Shown: piece after piece, positions 1 to 5,104 of the stretch
How the letters are laid out: each line of letters opens with the position of its first letter
Numbering within the stretch: position 1 is the stretch's first letter
NCBI GenBank assembly: GCA_047639575.1
Contig: JBLIOB010000308.1
Coordinates: forward strand, 1-5,104
Direction: 5' to 3'
DNA from: JBLIOB01 sp047639575
GTDB taxonomy: Bacteria; Bacteroidota; Bacteroidia; Flavobacteriales_D; Parvicellaceae
Length of the DNA stretch: 5,104 nucleotides
Made by a program: the position numbers and the translations under genes
The notes under the pieces: generated by a model
What the model was told of the DNA's origin: nothing
Database searches by the model: none
Seen by the model: the letters and a program-made list of their open reading frames with translations, nothing else

Positions 1-80
1 AACATGTAATATCCATGAGATACTTTCGCATGCATTCCTAGTGGGCCTCTGTTGTTCTTTATTCTTTCGAAAATATCCAT
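1..80 (-). CDS. N-terminus of a probable PLP-dependent aminotransferase / SPT-like enzyme (partial)
   Basis: Reading the minus strand from the ATG at 80-78 gives 26 uninterrupted codons, beginning MDIFERIKNNRGPLG and ending HGYYM, before the window edge. From memory this resembles the N-terminus of the fold-type I PLP enzymes of Bacteroidota (aminotransferase class I/II, related to serine palmitoyltransferase and 8-amino-7-oxononanoate synthase). Those proteins typically start MD(L/I)FE(K/R)I...GPLG and continue HGYF.FPKLEG. The PLP lysine and all other catalytic residues lie outside the window, so substrate and reaction cannot be read here; a role in sphingolipid or sulfonolipid synthesis is possible but unproven. 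The gene is divergent from bamD. No Shine-Dalgarno sequence precedes the ATG, only an A/T-rich stretch. The coding call is fairly secure for so short a piece; the family is tentative. Confidence 0.68.
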   Translation of the reverse strand, partial: MDIFERIKNNRGPLGMHAKVSHGYYM

Positions 81-132
81 TATTAAAAATCTAACACGCC
101 CAAAACAGTGGACGAATGGGTTAATTTTGCCG

Positions 133-140
133 CAAAAATA
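133..140 (-). promoter_or_regulatory. Candidate -7 promoter element for the minus-strand gene
   Basis: On the minus strand these bases read TATTTTTG, which fits the Bacteroidota primary sigma-factor -7 consensus TAnnTTTG. Transcription would begin near 129, giving a leader of about 50 bases before the ATG at 80. No clear TTTG-like -33 element sits at the usual distance (around 158-165), so the support is a single short motif in AT-rich DNA. Confidence 0.3.
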
Positions 141-144
141 AACT

Positions 145-198
145 AATCTATCGGTTAATAGTATAACGTTATTAATATTTATTCACAATGGATAGATT
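145..198. repeat. Inverted repeat with an internal palindrome in the divergent intergenic region
   Basis: AATCTATC at 145-152 is the exact reverse complement of GATAGATT at 191-198, with 38 bases between the arms. Near the centre lies the perfect 10-base palindrome ATAACGTTAT at 163-172. Nested symmetry between two divergent genes is compatible with a regulator-binding site or a cruciform. I cannot assign a regulator, and AT-rich DNA gives such matches by chance fairly often. Confidence 0.35.
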
Positions 199-321
199 GA
201 AATCAATGTTTTGATAAAAATTGTTAAATAGGTCCAATACTAATTTCAAGCGGTATAATTTTATTAAAAATACTTCGTTTGAAACCTCCGTATCAATGTT
301 AGTAGATGTAACTAATTCAAT

Positions 322-329
322 TATCTTTG
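322..329 (+). promoter_or_regulatory. Candidate -7 promoter element for the bamD cluster
   Basis: TATCTTTG fits TAnnTTTG fully and ends six bases before the bamD ATG at 336. If used, transcription would begin at about 333-336, so the message would be leaderless or carry only a few leader bases. No good -33 TTTG is seen at the expected spacing; the nearest, at 278-281, is about 40 bases upstream. The same motif also occurs inside genes of this window (for example 428-435, 1034-1041, 2602-2609), so the call rests mainly on position. Confidence 0.35.
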
Positions 330-335
330 CCGCCA

Positions 336-1136
336 ATGCGAAATTTAGTTTTAATTTTTTTGGGAGCGTTCCTTTTAACTGGATGTTCTGAATACAGTAA
401 AGTGCTTAAAAGCAATGACTACGTTTATAAGTTTGAAAAAGCGAAGGAGTATTATGCTGAAGGTGAATGCACCAAAGCACTTCCTTTGTTCGAAGAGATG
501 TTATCTATCTATAGATTGACGGCTAAAGGCGAAGACGTATTTTACTATTACTCACAAACAAACTATTGCGCTCAGGAATTTTATGTTGCAGGCTATTACT
601 TTAAAAGTTTCGTAAAGACGTATCCCGGAAGCCCAAGAGCTGAAGAATGTGCATTTCTCGGTGCTATGTGCAGTGTGATGAATTCACCTGAAGTTGCGCT
701 AGACCAATCAGAAACGACTAAAGCTATCGATGAGCTTCAATTATTTTTAAACAGATATCCGAATACAACTAAACAAGATACTTGTAACGCAATTATAAAG
801 ACGATGCGTCTTAAGTTGGAATTGAAAGCGGTAGAAAGTGCTAAGCTGTATTTTCAGATGGAGCAGTATAAGGCTTCTGCGTTTGCACTGAAAAATGTAT
901 TGGTAGATTACCCGGACATTAGGTTTAAAGAAGACATCTTACATTACATCGTAAAGTCTAATTTTAAGTATGCAGAAAACAGCGTAGAAAAGAAAAAACA
1001 GGAGCGTTATGCAGAAACTATTAAATCTTATCATAAATTTGCAGACGCTTTTCCAGAAAGCATTGAATTAAAAGAAGCTGAAACCATGTATAATTCTGCA
1101 GTTAAAGAATTAGAACGGTTAAAATCAAATAAGTAA
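336..1136 (+). CDS. bamD: Outer-membrane protein assembly factor BamD (lipoprotein, TPR)
   Basis: BamD is the lipoprotein partner of BamA in the complex that folds and inserts beta-barrel proteins into the outer membrane; it acts in the periplasm, anchored to that membrane. I start it at the ATG at 336, giving 266 residues. A TTG start at 327 is possible but adds only three residues and overlaps a promoter-like motif. The N-terminus is a lipoprotein signal: Arg2, a hydrophobic run, then lipobox LLTGC with the lipidated cysteine at 17. The rest is helical with TPR-like repeats, roughly at 30-60, 66-98, 126-143, 166-193 and 202-241. Several carry the TYPGSP / RYPNT / DYPD / AFPES turns typical of BamD/YfiO. 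The segment after the lipobox (SEYSKVLKSNDYVYKFEKA) and AENSVEKKKQERY match Bacteroidota BamD as I recall it. Five cysteines (45, 78, 105, 112, 150) all lie in the first part of the mature protein. It heads the cluster, two bases before rpoZ. Confidence 0.93.
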   Translation: MRNLVLIFLGAFLLTGCSEYSKVLKSNDYVYKFEKAKEYYAEGECTKALPLFEEMLSIYRLTAKGEDVFYYYSQTNYCAQEFYVAGYYFKSFVKTYPGSPRAEECAFLGAMCSVMNSPEVALDQSETTKAIDELQLFLNRYPNTTKQDTCNAIIKTMRLKLELKAVESAKLYFQMEQYKASAFALKNVLVDYPDIRFKEDILHYIVKSNFKYAENSVEKKKQERYAETIKSYHKFADAFPESIELKEAETMYNSAVKELERLKSNK

Positions 1137-1138
1137 TT

Positions 1139-1468
1139 ATGAGCTATAAAAACGTAGTAGCCGAGAAGACGACAATCACTAGAGACATTAGTGAAATTGA
1201 ATCTCAATTGGGAAATCTTTATGAAGGATTGGTGACAATCTCTAAAAGAGCGAATCAAATCAATGACGGGATGAAAGAAGAGCTAACTTCTAAGTTGGCT
1301 GAATTTGCTTCTACTTCAGATAACTTGGAAGAGATTTTTGAAAATAGAGAGCAAATTGAAATCTCCAGATTTTACGAGAGACTTCCTAAGCCCGTAGCTA
1401 TAGCTGTTCAAGAATTCTTAGCAGAACAGATCTATAACAGAAATCCTGATACTGATTCAGCAGAATAA
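1139..1468 (+). CDS. rpoZ: DNA-directed RNA polymerase omega subunit (Bacteroidota type)
   Basis: Omega is the small RNA polymerase subunit that helps beta-prime fold and join the core enzyme; it belongs to the RpoZ/Rpb6 family. The product is 109 residues. Recognisable features are the early TTITRDI segment (11-17), GNLYEGLVTISKRANQI (25-41), which corresponds to the family's core helix with conserved R37-A38-N39-Q40, and the EFASTSDNLEEIFENREQI stretch (55-73). The segment ISRFYERLPKP (75-85) follows. This C-terminal part is typical of Bacteroidota omega proteins and differs from the E. coli form. The short acidic tail (DTDSAE) is likely disordered. The ATG lies two bases after the bamD stop and has no Shine-Dalgarno sequence, so translation is probably coupled. 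coaBC follows after nine bases. Confidence 0.92.
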   Translation: MSYKNVVAEKTTITRDISEIESQLGNLYEGLVTISKRANQINDGMKEELTSKLAEFASTSDNLEEIFENREQIEISRFYERLPKPVAIAVQEFLAEQIYNRNPDTDSAE

Positions 1469-1477
1469 ATTGTACCA

Positions 1478-2671
1478 ATGCTTCGCGATAAGAATGTAGT
1501 TCTTTGCGTTACGGGTAGCATAGCAGCTTATAAAGCTGCACAAATCATACGTTTACTAATTAAATCTGGGGCTTCAGTTAAAGTTATTATGACTGAGGCA
1601 GCGAAGGAATTTATTACTCCTTTAACACTCGGTACGCTTTCTAAAGAGCCTGTACTGACTGACTTTGCCAAAGATTATGATCAAGGTGTTTGGAATAATC
1701 ACGTAGATCTTGGAATCTGGGCTGATTTGATTCTAGTTGCTCCTGCCACAGCAAACACTATTTCTAAAATGTCCAACGGTGAAGCGGATTCGCTATTATT
1801 AGCCGTTTATCTTTCTGCAAGGTGTCCTGTTTTCGTTGCTCCGGCAATGGATTTAGACATGTTTAAGCATGGGTCAACTAAAGATAATTTGGACATTCTC
1901 ATTTCTAGAGGGAATCATATCATCGAACCAGGAGTAGGAGAATTAGCAAGTGGTTTGACAGGTAAAGGCAGGCTAGCGGAACCAGAAGAAATAATTTCAT
2001 TCCTAGAATCATCATTAAAAAGAGGGTTGCCGCTTGAGGGCAAATCCATTCTTGTTACGGCCGGGCCCACAATCGAAGCAATTGATCCTGTTAGGTTCAT
2101 TAGCAACAGAAGTTCTGGTAAAATGGGATATGCTATTGCAAGAGCCGCTTATGATTTGGGAGCCGATGTGACGTTAGTATCCGGACCAACAAATTTAGAT
2201 GCACATCCGTCTATAAATTGTATAAAAATTGAGTCCGCAAAAGAAATGTATCAAGCGTGTATGGATCAATTTCCTAATGTTGATGCCGTTATTATGGCTG
2301 CAGCAGTAGCTGATTACACTCCAAGCCAAGTTGCAAAACAGAAAATGAAAAAGTCAGACGATGATTTGTCTATTCCTCTAAGTAGAACAGAAGACATCCT
2401 TAAAACAATGGGAGCTTCTAAAAAAGGGCAAGTACTTGTTGGCTTTGCAATGGAGACTGAAAATGGAATTGACAATGCTAAAGCTAAAATTGTCAAAAAG
2501 AATTTGGATTTTATTGTCTATAATTCTTTGAATGATACAGGGGCTGGGTTTCAGCACGATTCTAACAAAATTACTATTATAGGTAAGGACAATAAAATGA
2601 CTAACTTTGAGTTAAAGTCAAAGCAAGAAGTTGCAAAAGACGTTGTACATGAACTTATTAAACATTTCTAG
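1478..2671 (+). CDS. coaBC: Bifunctional phosphopantothenoylcysteine decarboxylase / phosphopantothenate-cysteine ligase CoaBC
   Basis: This cytosolic enzyme performs two coenzyme A steps: the CoaB domain joins cysteine to 4'-phosphopantothenate using CTP, and the FMN-dependent CoaC domain decarboxylates the product to 4'-phosphopantetheine. The 397 residues have the usual fused arrangement. CoaC (about 1-180) shows the flavin-binding start VTGSIAAYKA (11-20), catalytic His75 in NHVDLGIWAD, APATANTISKM (88-98), APAMDLDM (121-128) and a flap GELASGLTGKGRL (154-166). CoaB (about 188-397) shows TAGPTIEAIDPVRFISNRSSG (194-214, with Asn210), AAAVADY (274-280), Lys289, GFAMET (322-327) and DFIVYN (344-349). 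Numbering matches E. coli CoaBC at His75, Asn210 and Lys289. Compared with that enzyme, Asn125 of the PxMNxxMW motif is Asp and the flap Cys158 is Ser. I recall similar residues in other Bacteroidota, so the protein is probably active. Its 3' end overlaps porD by 23 bases. Confidence 0.95.
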   Translation: MLRDKNVVLCVTGSIAAYKAAQIIRLLIKSGASVKVIMTEAAKEFITPLTLGTLSKEPVLTDFAKDYDQGVWNNHVDLGIWADLILVAPATANTISKMSNGEADSLLLAVYLSARCPVFVAPAMDLDMFKHGSTKDNLDILISRGNHIIEPGVGELASGLTGKGRLAEPEEIISFLESSLKRGLPLEGKSILVTAGPTIEAIDPVRFISNRSSGKMGYAIARAAYDLGADVTLVSGPTNLDAHPSINCIKIESAKEMYQACMDQFPNVDAVIMAAAVADYTPSQVAKQKMKKSDDDLSIPLSRTEDILKTMGASKKGQVLVGFAMETENGIDNAKAKIVKKNLDFIVYNSLNDTGAGFQHDSNKITIIGKDNKMTNFELKSKQEVAKDVVHELIKHF

Positions 2672-3563
2672 ATCAGTTTTAATAGCACTGAGTCTCCTTA
2701 TTAGTTGTTCGGCTTTGTCCAGTGAGTTAAATTGTCAGGTTCAGGTGGTGGCACCCAAACTGACTGGAAATTCAGCAAATACAGAAATTATTGCGAGTCT
2801 ACAGACAGAAGTTTTAAACTTCATGAACAATACGAAGTGGTCTCAAGATGTCATCAGCGATGATGAGCGAATTGACTGTAGCGTATTGATAACCTTAGAT
2901 GAAGAAGTTAGTACAGGAAACTATAGAGGTTCAATTCAGATTCAATGTTCTAGACCCGTATTTAATAGTAATTATCTTTCTCCCTTATTCAAATATAAAG
3001 ATGTTGATTTCGATATTAGTTATGCGCGGAATACGGCACTAATTTTTACTCCAGATAGACATACTAGTAATTTAACTTCAGTTTTAGCATTCTATGCTTT
3101 CATGATGTTGGGATATGACTACGATACATTTGCGCTAGAGGGTGGTACGAAATATTACTTAAAGGCAAGACAAATTGTTACCAACGCTAGCACAAGCGCT
3201 GCTAAAGGATGGAAAACGGATTCTGATCGAAATAATAGATTCCATTTGGTAGAGAACGTACTTCAAAGTGCCTTTAAGCCGCTAAGAAAGTGTATGTATA
3301 ATTATCATAGAAAGGGATTCGATATTGTTTATGATAAAAAAGATGAGGGAATTAATATGATTGTTTCTTCATTGGAAGAAATTCGAAAAGTTCATCGAGT
3401 TAGAGCCAATACAATTAATCAACAATTATTCTTTACAGCCAAAGTTGATGAGTTAGTTAATATATTTAAAGAAGCTACTCCCGCTCAAATAAGTCGATTT
3501 AAGGCTGTTGTTAAGGAAACAAACGCTGTTAATATGTCGTCCTATAATAAGGTTGGCAAGTAG
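2649..3563 (+). CDS. porD: PorD/DUF4835 family protein, type IX secretion-associated
   Basis: This 304-residue exported protein matches the DUF4835 family, known as PorD and linked to type IX secretion and gliding in Bacteroidota; its molecular function is not settled. I start it at the ATG at 2649 rather than the upstream TTG at 2631, because this gives a clean signal peptide: Arg8, hydrophobic core at about 10-20, and mature protein starting near SELNC (25-29). LISC at 17-20 could alternatively be a lipobox. Family-like features are ELNCQV at 26-31, NFMNNTKW at 57-64, ERIDCSVLITLDEEV at 73-87, SRPVFNSNYLSPLF at 101-114, AFYAFMMLGYDYDTFALEGG at 147-166, KGWK...NRFHLVEN at 186-203 and FKPLRKCMYNYHRKGFD at 209-225. 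Cys29 and Cys77 sit in segments I recall as conserved and could form a disulfide. The start lies inside coaBC, suggesting coupled translation. Family call strong; biochemical role unknown. Confidence 0.88.
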   Translation: MNLLNISRSVLIALSLLISCSALSSELNCQVQVVAPKLTGNSANTEIIASLQTEVLNFMNNTKWSQDVISDDERIDCSVLITLDEEVSTGNYRGSIQIQCSRPVFNSNYLSPLFKYKDVDFDISYARNTALIFTPDRHTSNLTSVLAFYAFMMLGYDYDTFALEGGTKYYLKARQIVTNASTSAAKGWKTDSDRNNRFHLVENVLQSAFKPLRKCMYNYHRKGFDIVYDKKDEGINMIVSSLEEIRKVHRVRANTINQQLFFTAKVDELVNIFKEATPAQISRFKAVVKETNAVNMSSYNKVGK

Positions 3564-3572
3564 ATATTTCTT

Positions 3573-3593
3573 CAAAGTTTAGTTTTAACTTTG
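3573..3593 (+). promoter_or_regulatory. Short hairpin immediately before the recN start
   Basis: CAAAGTT at 3573-3579 and AACTTTG at 3587-3593 are perfect reverse complements with a 7-base loop, and the hairpin ends four bases before the recN GTG. In an RNA reading through from porD it could lower access to that start codon. The stem is AT-rich and only seven pairs. Only a broken T-run (TGTTTC) follows it, so I do not call a terminator. Confidence 0.4.
3586..3593 (+). promoter_or_regulatory. Candidate internal -7 promoter element for recN
   Basis: TAACTTTG fits the Bacteroidota TAnnTTTG element and coincides with the right arm of the hairpin at 3573-3593. A start 4-5 bases after it falls at about 3597-3598, on the recN GTG, which would make a leaderless message. 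The only -33 candidate is a TTTC at 3567-3570, 15 bases upstream and closer than usual. The motif also occurs elsewhere in the window inside genes, so this is tentative. Confidence 0.28.
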
Positions 3594-3597
3594 TTTC

Positions 3598-5104
3598 GTG
3601 CTTACTCAACTAAAAGTTTCAAATTACGCGCTCATCGATGAGCTCGATCTCTCATTTTCCAATGGGTTTACTGCTATAACCGGTGAAACTGGTTCTGGAA
3701 AGTCTATCATGCTCGGTGCTCTGGGCATGGTTCTAGGTGAGCGAGTAGATACTAATGCGTTAAGAGACAAAGATCGCAAATGCGTGGTTGAAGCATCCTT
3801 CCTGTTAGACGCTAATAAGTTTACAAACTTTTTTACATCTCATGATTTGGATTTTGAAACAGAGACCGTTTTAAGAAGAGAAATCAATAAATCTGGGAAG
3901 TCTAGAGCTTTTATAAATGATACACCGGTAAATTTATCGCAACTGAAATCACTTACCTCTAAGCTGATTGACATTCATAGTCAACATCAAACTTTGTTGA
4001 TTCAGAAAAGTGAATTTCAATTGTCAATAGTTGATAGTTACGCTAAGTCTTCCCCTTTGCTTGAAAAGTACCAGAGCCAATTCGAAGTATGGCAGCTAGC
4101 TAAAACTAAGCTGAAAGATCTGGAACAAGCTGATCAGAAGTCAAAATCTGATTACGATTATATTCAGTTTCAATTCAATGAAATTGATGAAATCAAGATT
4201 GAAGGAATTAATTTAATAGAACTAGAGACGGAGCTAGAGCTACTAAGCAACTCTGAAGAATTAAAAGGTTTAGCAATAGAGCTGAATGAAGAATTGTCTG
4301 GGGAGGACGCAGTTCTCACTAAATTGGCCAATGTAAAAGCAATTGCTCAAAAGTTGGCAGCAATAAGTCAACACTTCCATCCGCTTTCTGAACGTTTGAA
4401 TAGCGCAATACTTGAGTTAGAAGACTTGTCGGGAGATTTCGAAATAAAATCAAACGACCTCCAGCATGATCCAGGAAGGGTTAAGGTGGTGTCTGAATCT
4501 GTCAATGATATTAACCGTTTATTGTTTAAGCACCATCTTACCACTACGGAAGAATTAGCTTTAATAAAAGCTGAGTTAGAGCGTAAACTAAAATTAGCCG
4601 ATTCTTTAGATCAAGATATTGAGAAAGCAAAAAACCACCTTAACGAAGCATTGACATTATTACTTGATTGCGGTGAAGCCTTATCTGTAAAAAGAAAAAG
4701 CGTTGCAGATGAATTAGCGATGGACTTAAAAGATCTTGTGGCTCAGTTATCGATGGAACATGCTACTTTTAAATTTGAGCTCTCTAAATCAGACAACCCT
4801 GGTCCTTTAGGTGTTGATGATATTTCCACTTTGGTTAAGTTGAATAAAGGTGGAAGTTTTTTACCGATTGATAAGTCTGCCTCAGGTGGAGAACTTGGAC
4901 GAATTATGTTGAGTTTAAAAGTGATATTAAGTGAGGGTACATCAATTCCAACTATCATATTTGATGAGATAGATACGGGAGTATCGGGAGAAGTAGCAAA
5001 TAAGATGGCGGATTTATTAGCCCGTATTTCTTCAGGGCTTCAGTTAATATGTATTTCACACTTGCCTCAAATAGCAAGTAAAGGGCAGCAACATTTTAAA
5101 GTAT
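3598..5104 (+). CDS. recN: DNA repair ATPase RecN (3' end outside the window)
   Basis: RecN is an SMC-like ABC ATPase that acts in recombinational repair of DNA double-strand breaks. I start it at the GTG at 3598: an in-frame TAA at 3586-3588 closes the frame upstream, no ATG lies between, and the resulting N-terminus (LTQLKVSNYALIDELDLSF) matches the family. The 502 codons to the edge contain no stop; about 50 residues are probably missing from a family length near 550. Walker A is GETGSGKS at 29-36 and the Q-loop region is IDIHSQHQTLL at 124-134. The middle (about 135-415) is a charged, Leu-rich helical region expected to form the short coiled coil. The ABC signature is SASGGELGR at 427-435, Walker B is TIIFDEID at 452-459 with catalytic Glu457, the D-loop TGVSG is at 460-464, and the switch His488 is in ISHLPQIAS. 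All ATPase motifs are intact. No Shine-Dalgarno sequence and no LexA-type box are apparent. Confidence 0.94.
   Translation, partial: MLTQLKVSNYALIDELDLSFSNGFTAITGETGSGKSIMLGALGMVLGERVDTNALRDKDRKCVVEASFLLDANKFTNFFTSHDLDFETETVLRREINKSGKSRAFINDTPVNLSQLKSLTSKLIDIHSQHQTLLIQKSEFQLSIVDSYAKSSPLLEKYQSQFEVWQLAKTKLKDLEQADQKSKSDYDYIQFQFNEIDEIKIEGINLIELETELELLSNSEELKGLAIELNEELSGEDAVLTKLANVKAIAQKLAAISQHFHPLSERLNSAILELEDLSGDFEIKSNDLQHDPGRVKVVSESVNDINRLLFKHHLTTTEELALIKAELERKLKLADSLDQDIEKAKNHLNEALTLLLDCGEALSVKRKSVADELAMDLKDLVAQLSMEHATFKFELSKSDNPGPLGVDDISTLVKLNKGGSFLPIDKSASGGELGRIMLSLKVILSEGTSIPTIIFDEIDTGVSGEVANKMADLLARISSGLQLICISHLPQIASKGQQHFKV

Larger units (their letters stand above)
81..335. other. Divergent intergenic region between the aminotransferase-like gene and bamD
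   Basis: This AT-rich 255-base stretch separates two genes transcribed away from each other, so it should carry both promoters. It contains a minus-strand promoter-like motif at 133-140, an inverted repeat with arms 145-152 and 191-198, a 10-base palindrome at 163-172, overlapping ATTGA/TCAAT/TTGAT half-sites at 196-215, and a plus-strand promoter-like motif at 322-329. I see no convincing small gene, tRNA or riboswitch in it. Confidence 0.7.

Noticed and set aside
188..214. Tiny upstream ORF of eight codons (ATG at 188, stop TGA at 212-214) in the bamD upstream region.
   Set aside because: It has no ribosome binding site, no leader-peptide character (no run of a regulatory amino acid), and probably lies upstream of the transcript start.
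202..215. FNR/CRP-like site made of ATCAA, four bases and TTGAT.
   Set aside because: The half-sites are in the opposite order to the FNR consensus (TTGAT-N4-ATCAA), so it is not a standard site for that family.
254..259. TATAAT, identical to the E. coli sigma-70 -10 box.
   Set aside because: The nearest TTG-type -35 (221-226) is 27 bases away, and Bacteroidota primary sigma factors recognise a different element; TATAAT is expected by chance in such AT-rich DNA.
327..335. TTG at 327 as the bamD start.
   Set aside because: It adds only three residues (including two prolines) ahead of a normal lipoprotein signal beginning at ATG 336, and it overlaps the promoter-like motif.
1031..1258. Minus-strand open frames at 1031-1258, 1915-2106, 2314-2496 and 4743-4958.
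   Set aside because: Each lies antisense within or across well-recognised plus-strand genes and has no family-like sequence; they are shadows of the real coding frames.
3573..3597. Intrinsic terminator between porD and recN.
   Set aside because: The stem is seven mainly A-T pairs, and it is followed by TGTTTC and the recN start rather than a long T-run.
3598..5104. Possible frameshift or pseudogene status of recN.
   Set aside because: Codon-by-codon reading from GTG 3598 to the edge finds no stop, and all ATPase motifs occur in one frame; it is simply cut by the window end.

Overview
The window looks like a conserved housekeeping cluster from a member of the Bacteroidota, most likely a Flavobacteriales-type bacterium. 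The DNA is AT-rich and none of the start codons has a recognisable Shine-Dalgarno sequence. Gene order and protein types (lipoprotein BamD, Bacteroidota-type omega subunit, fused CoaBC, a PorD/DUF4835 protein, RecN) are characteristic of that phylum. I identified genes by reading the translations and recalling families; no database search was possible.

Layout. Positions 1-80 hold, on the minus strand, the first 26 codons of a gene that runs off the left edge. They resemble the N-terminus of a PLP-dependent aminotransferase / serine palmitoyltransferase-like enzyme. Positions 81-335 are the divergent intergenic region, with an inverted repeat, a short palindrome and candidate Bacteroidota promoter elements facing both ways. 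From 336 to the right edge, five plus-strand genes are packed as one apparent transcription unit: bamD (336-1136), rpoZ (1139-1468), coaBC (1478-2671), porD (2649-3563, overlapping coaBC by 23 bases) and recN (3598 to beyond 5104, no stop in the window). The first two junctions are 2 and 9 bases. The 34-base porD-recN gap is the only one long enough to hold a regulatory element, and it contains a hairpin and a second promoter-like motif.

How the genes relate. BamD inserts beta-barrel proteins into the outer membrane. PorD belongs to a family tied to the type IX secretion system, whose outer-membrane parts depend on that insertion. CoaBC makes 4'-phosphopantetheine for coenzyme A, omega assembles RNA polymerase, and RecN acts in double-strand break repair. 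These form a conserved neighbourhood rather than one pathway.

I see no mobile element, CRISPR array, tRNA, rRNA, toxin-antitoxin or defence genes, and no new multi-gene system. The points most worth a second look are two substituted catalytic-site positions in the CoaC domain, possible leaderless or near-leaderless transcription of bamD and recN, and the hairpin directly before the GTG start of recN.
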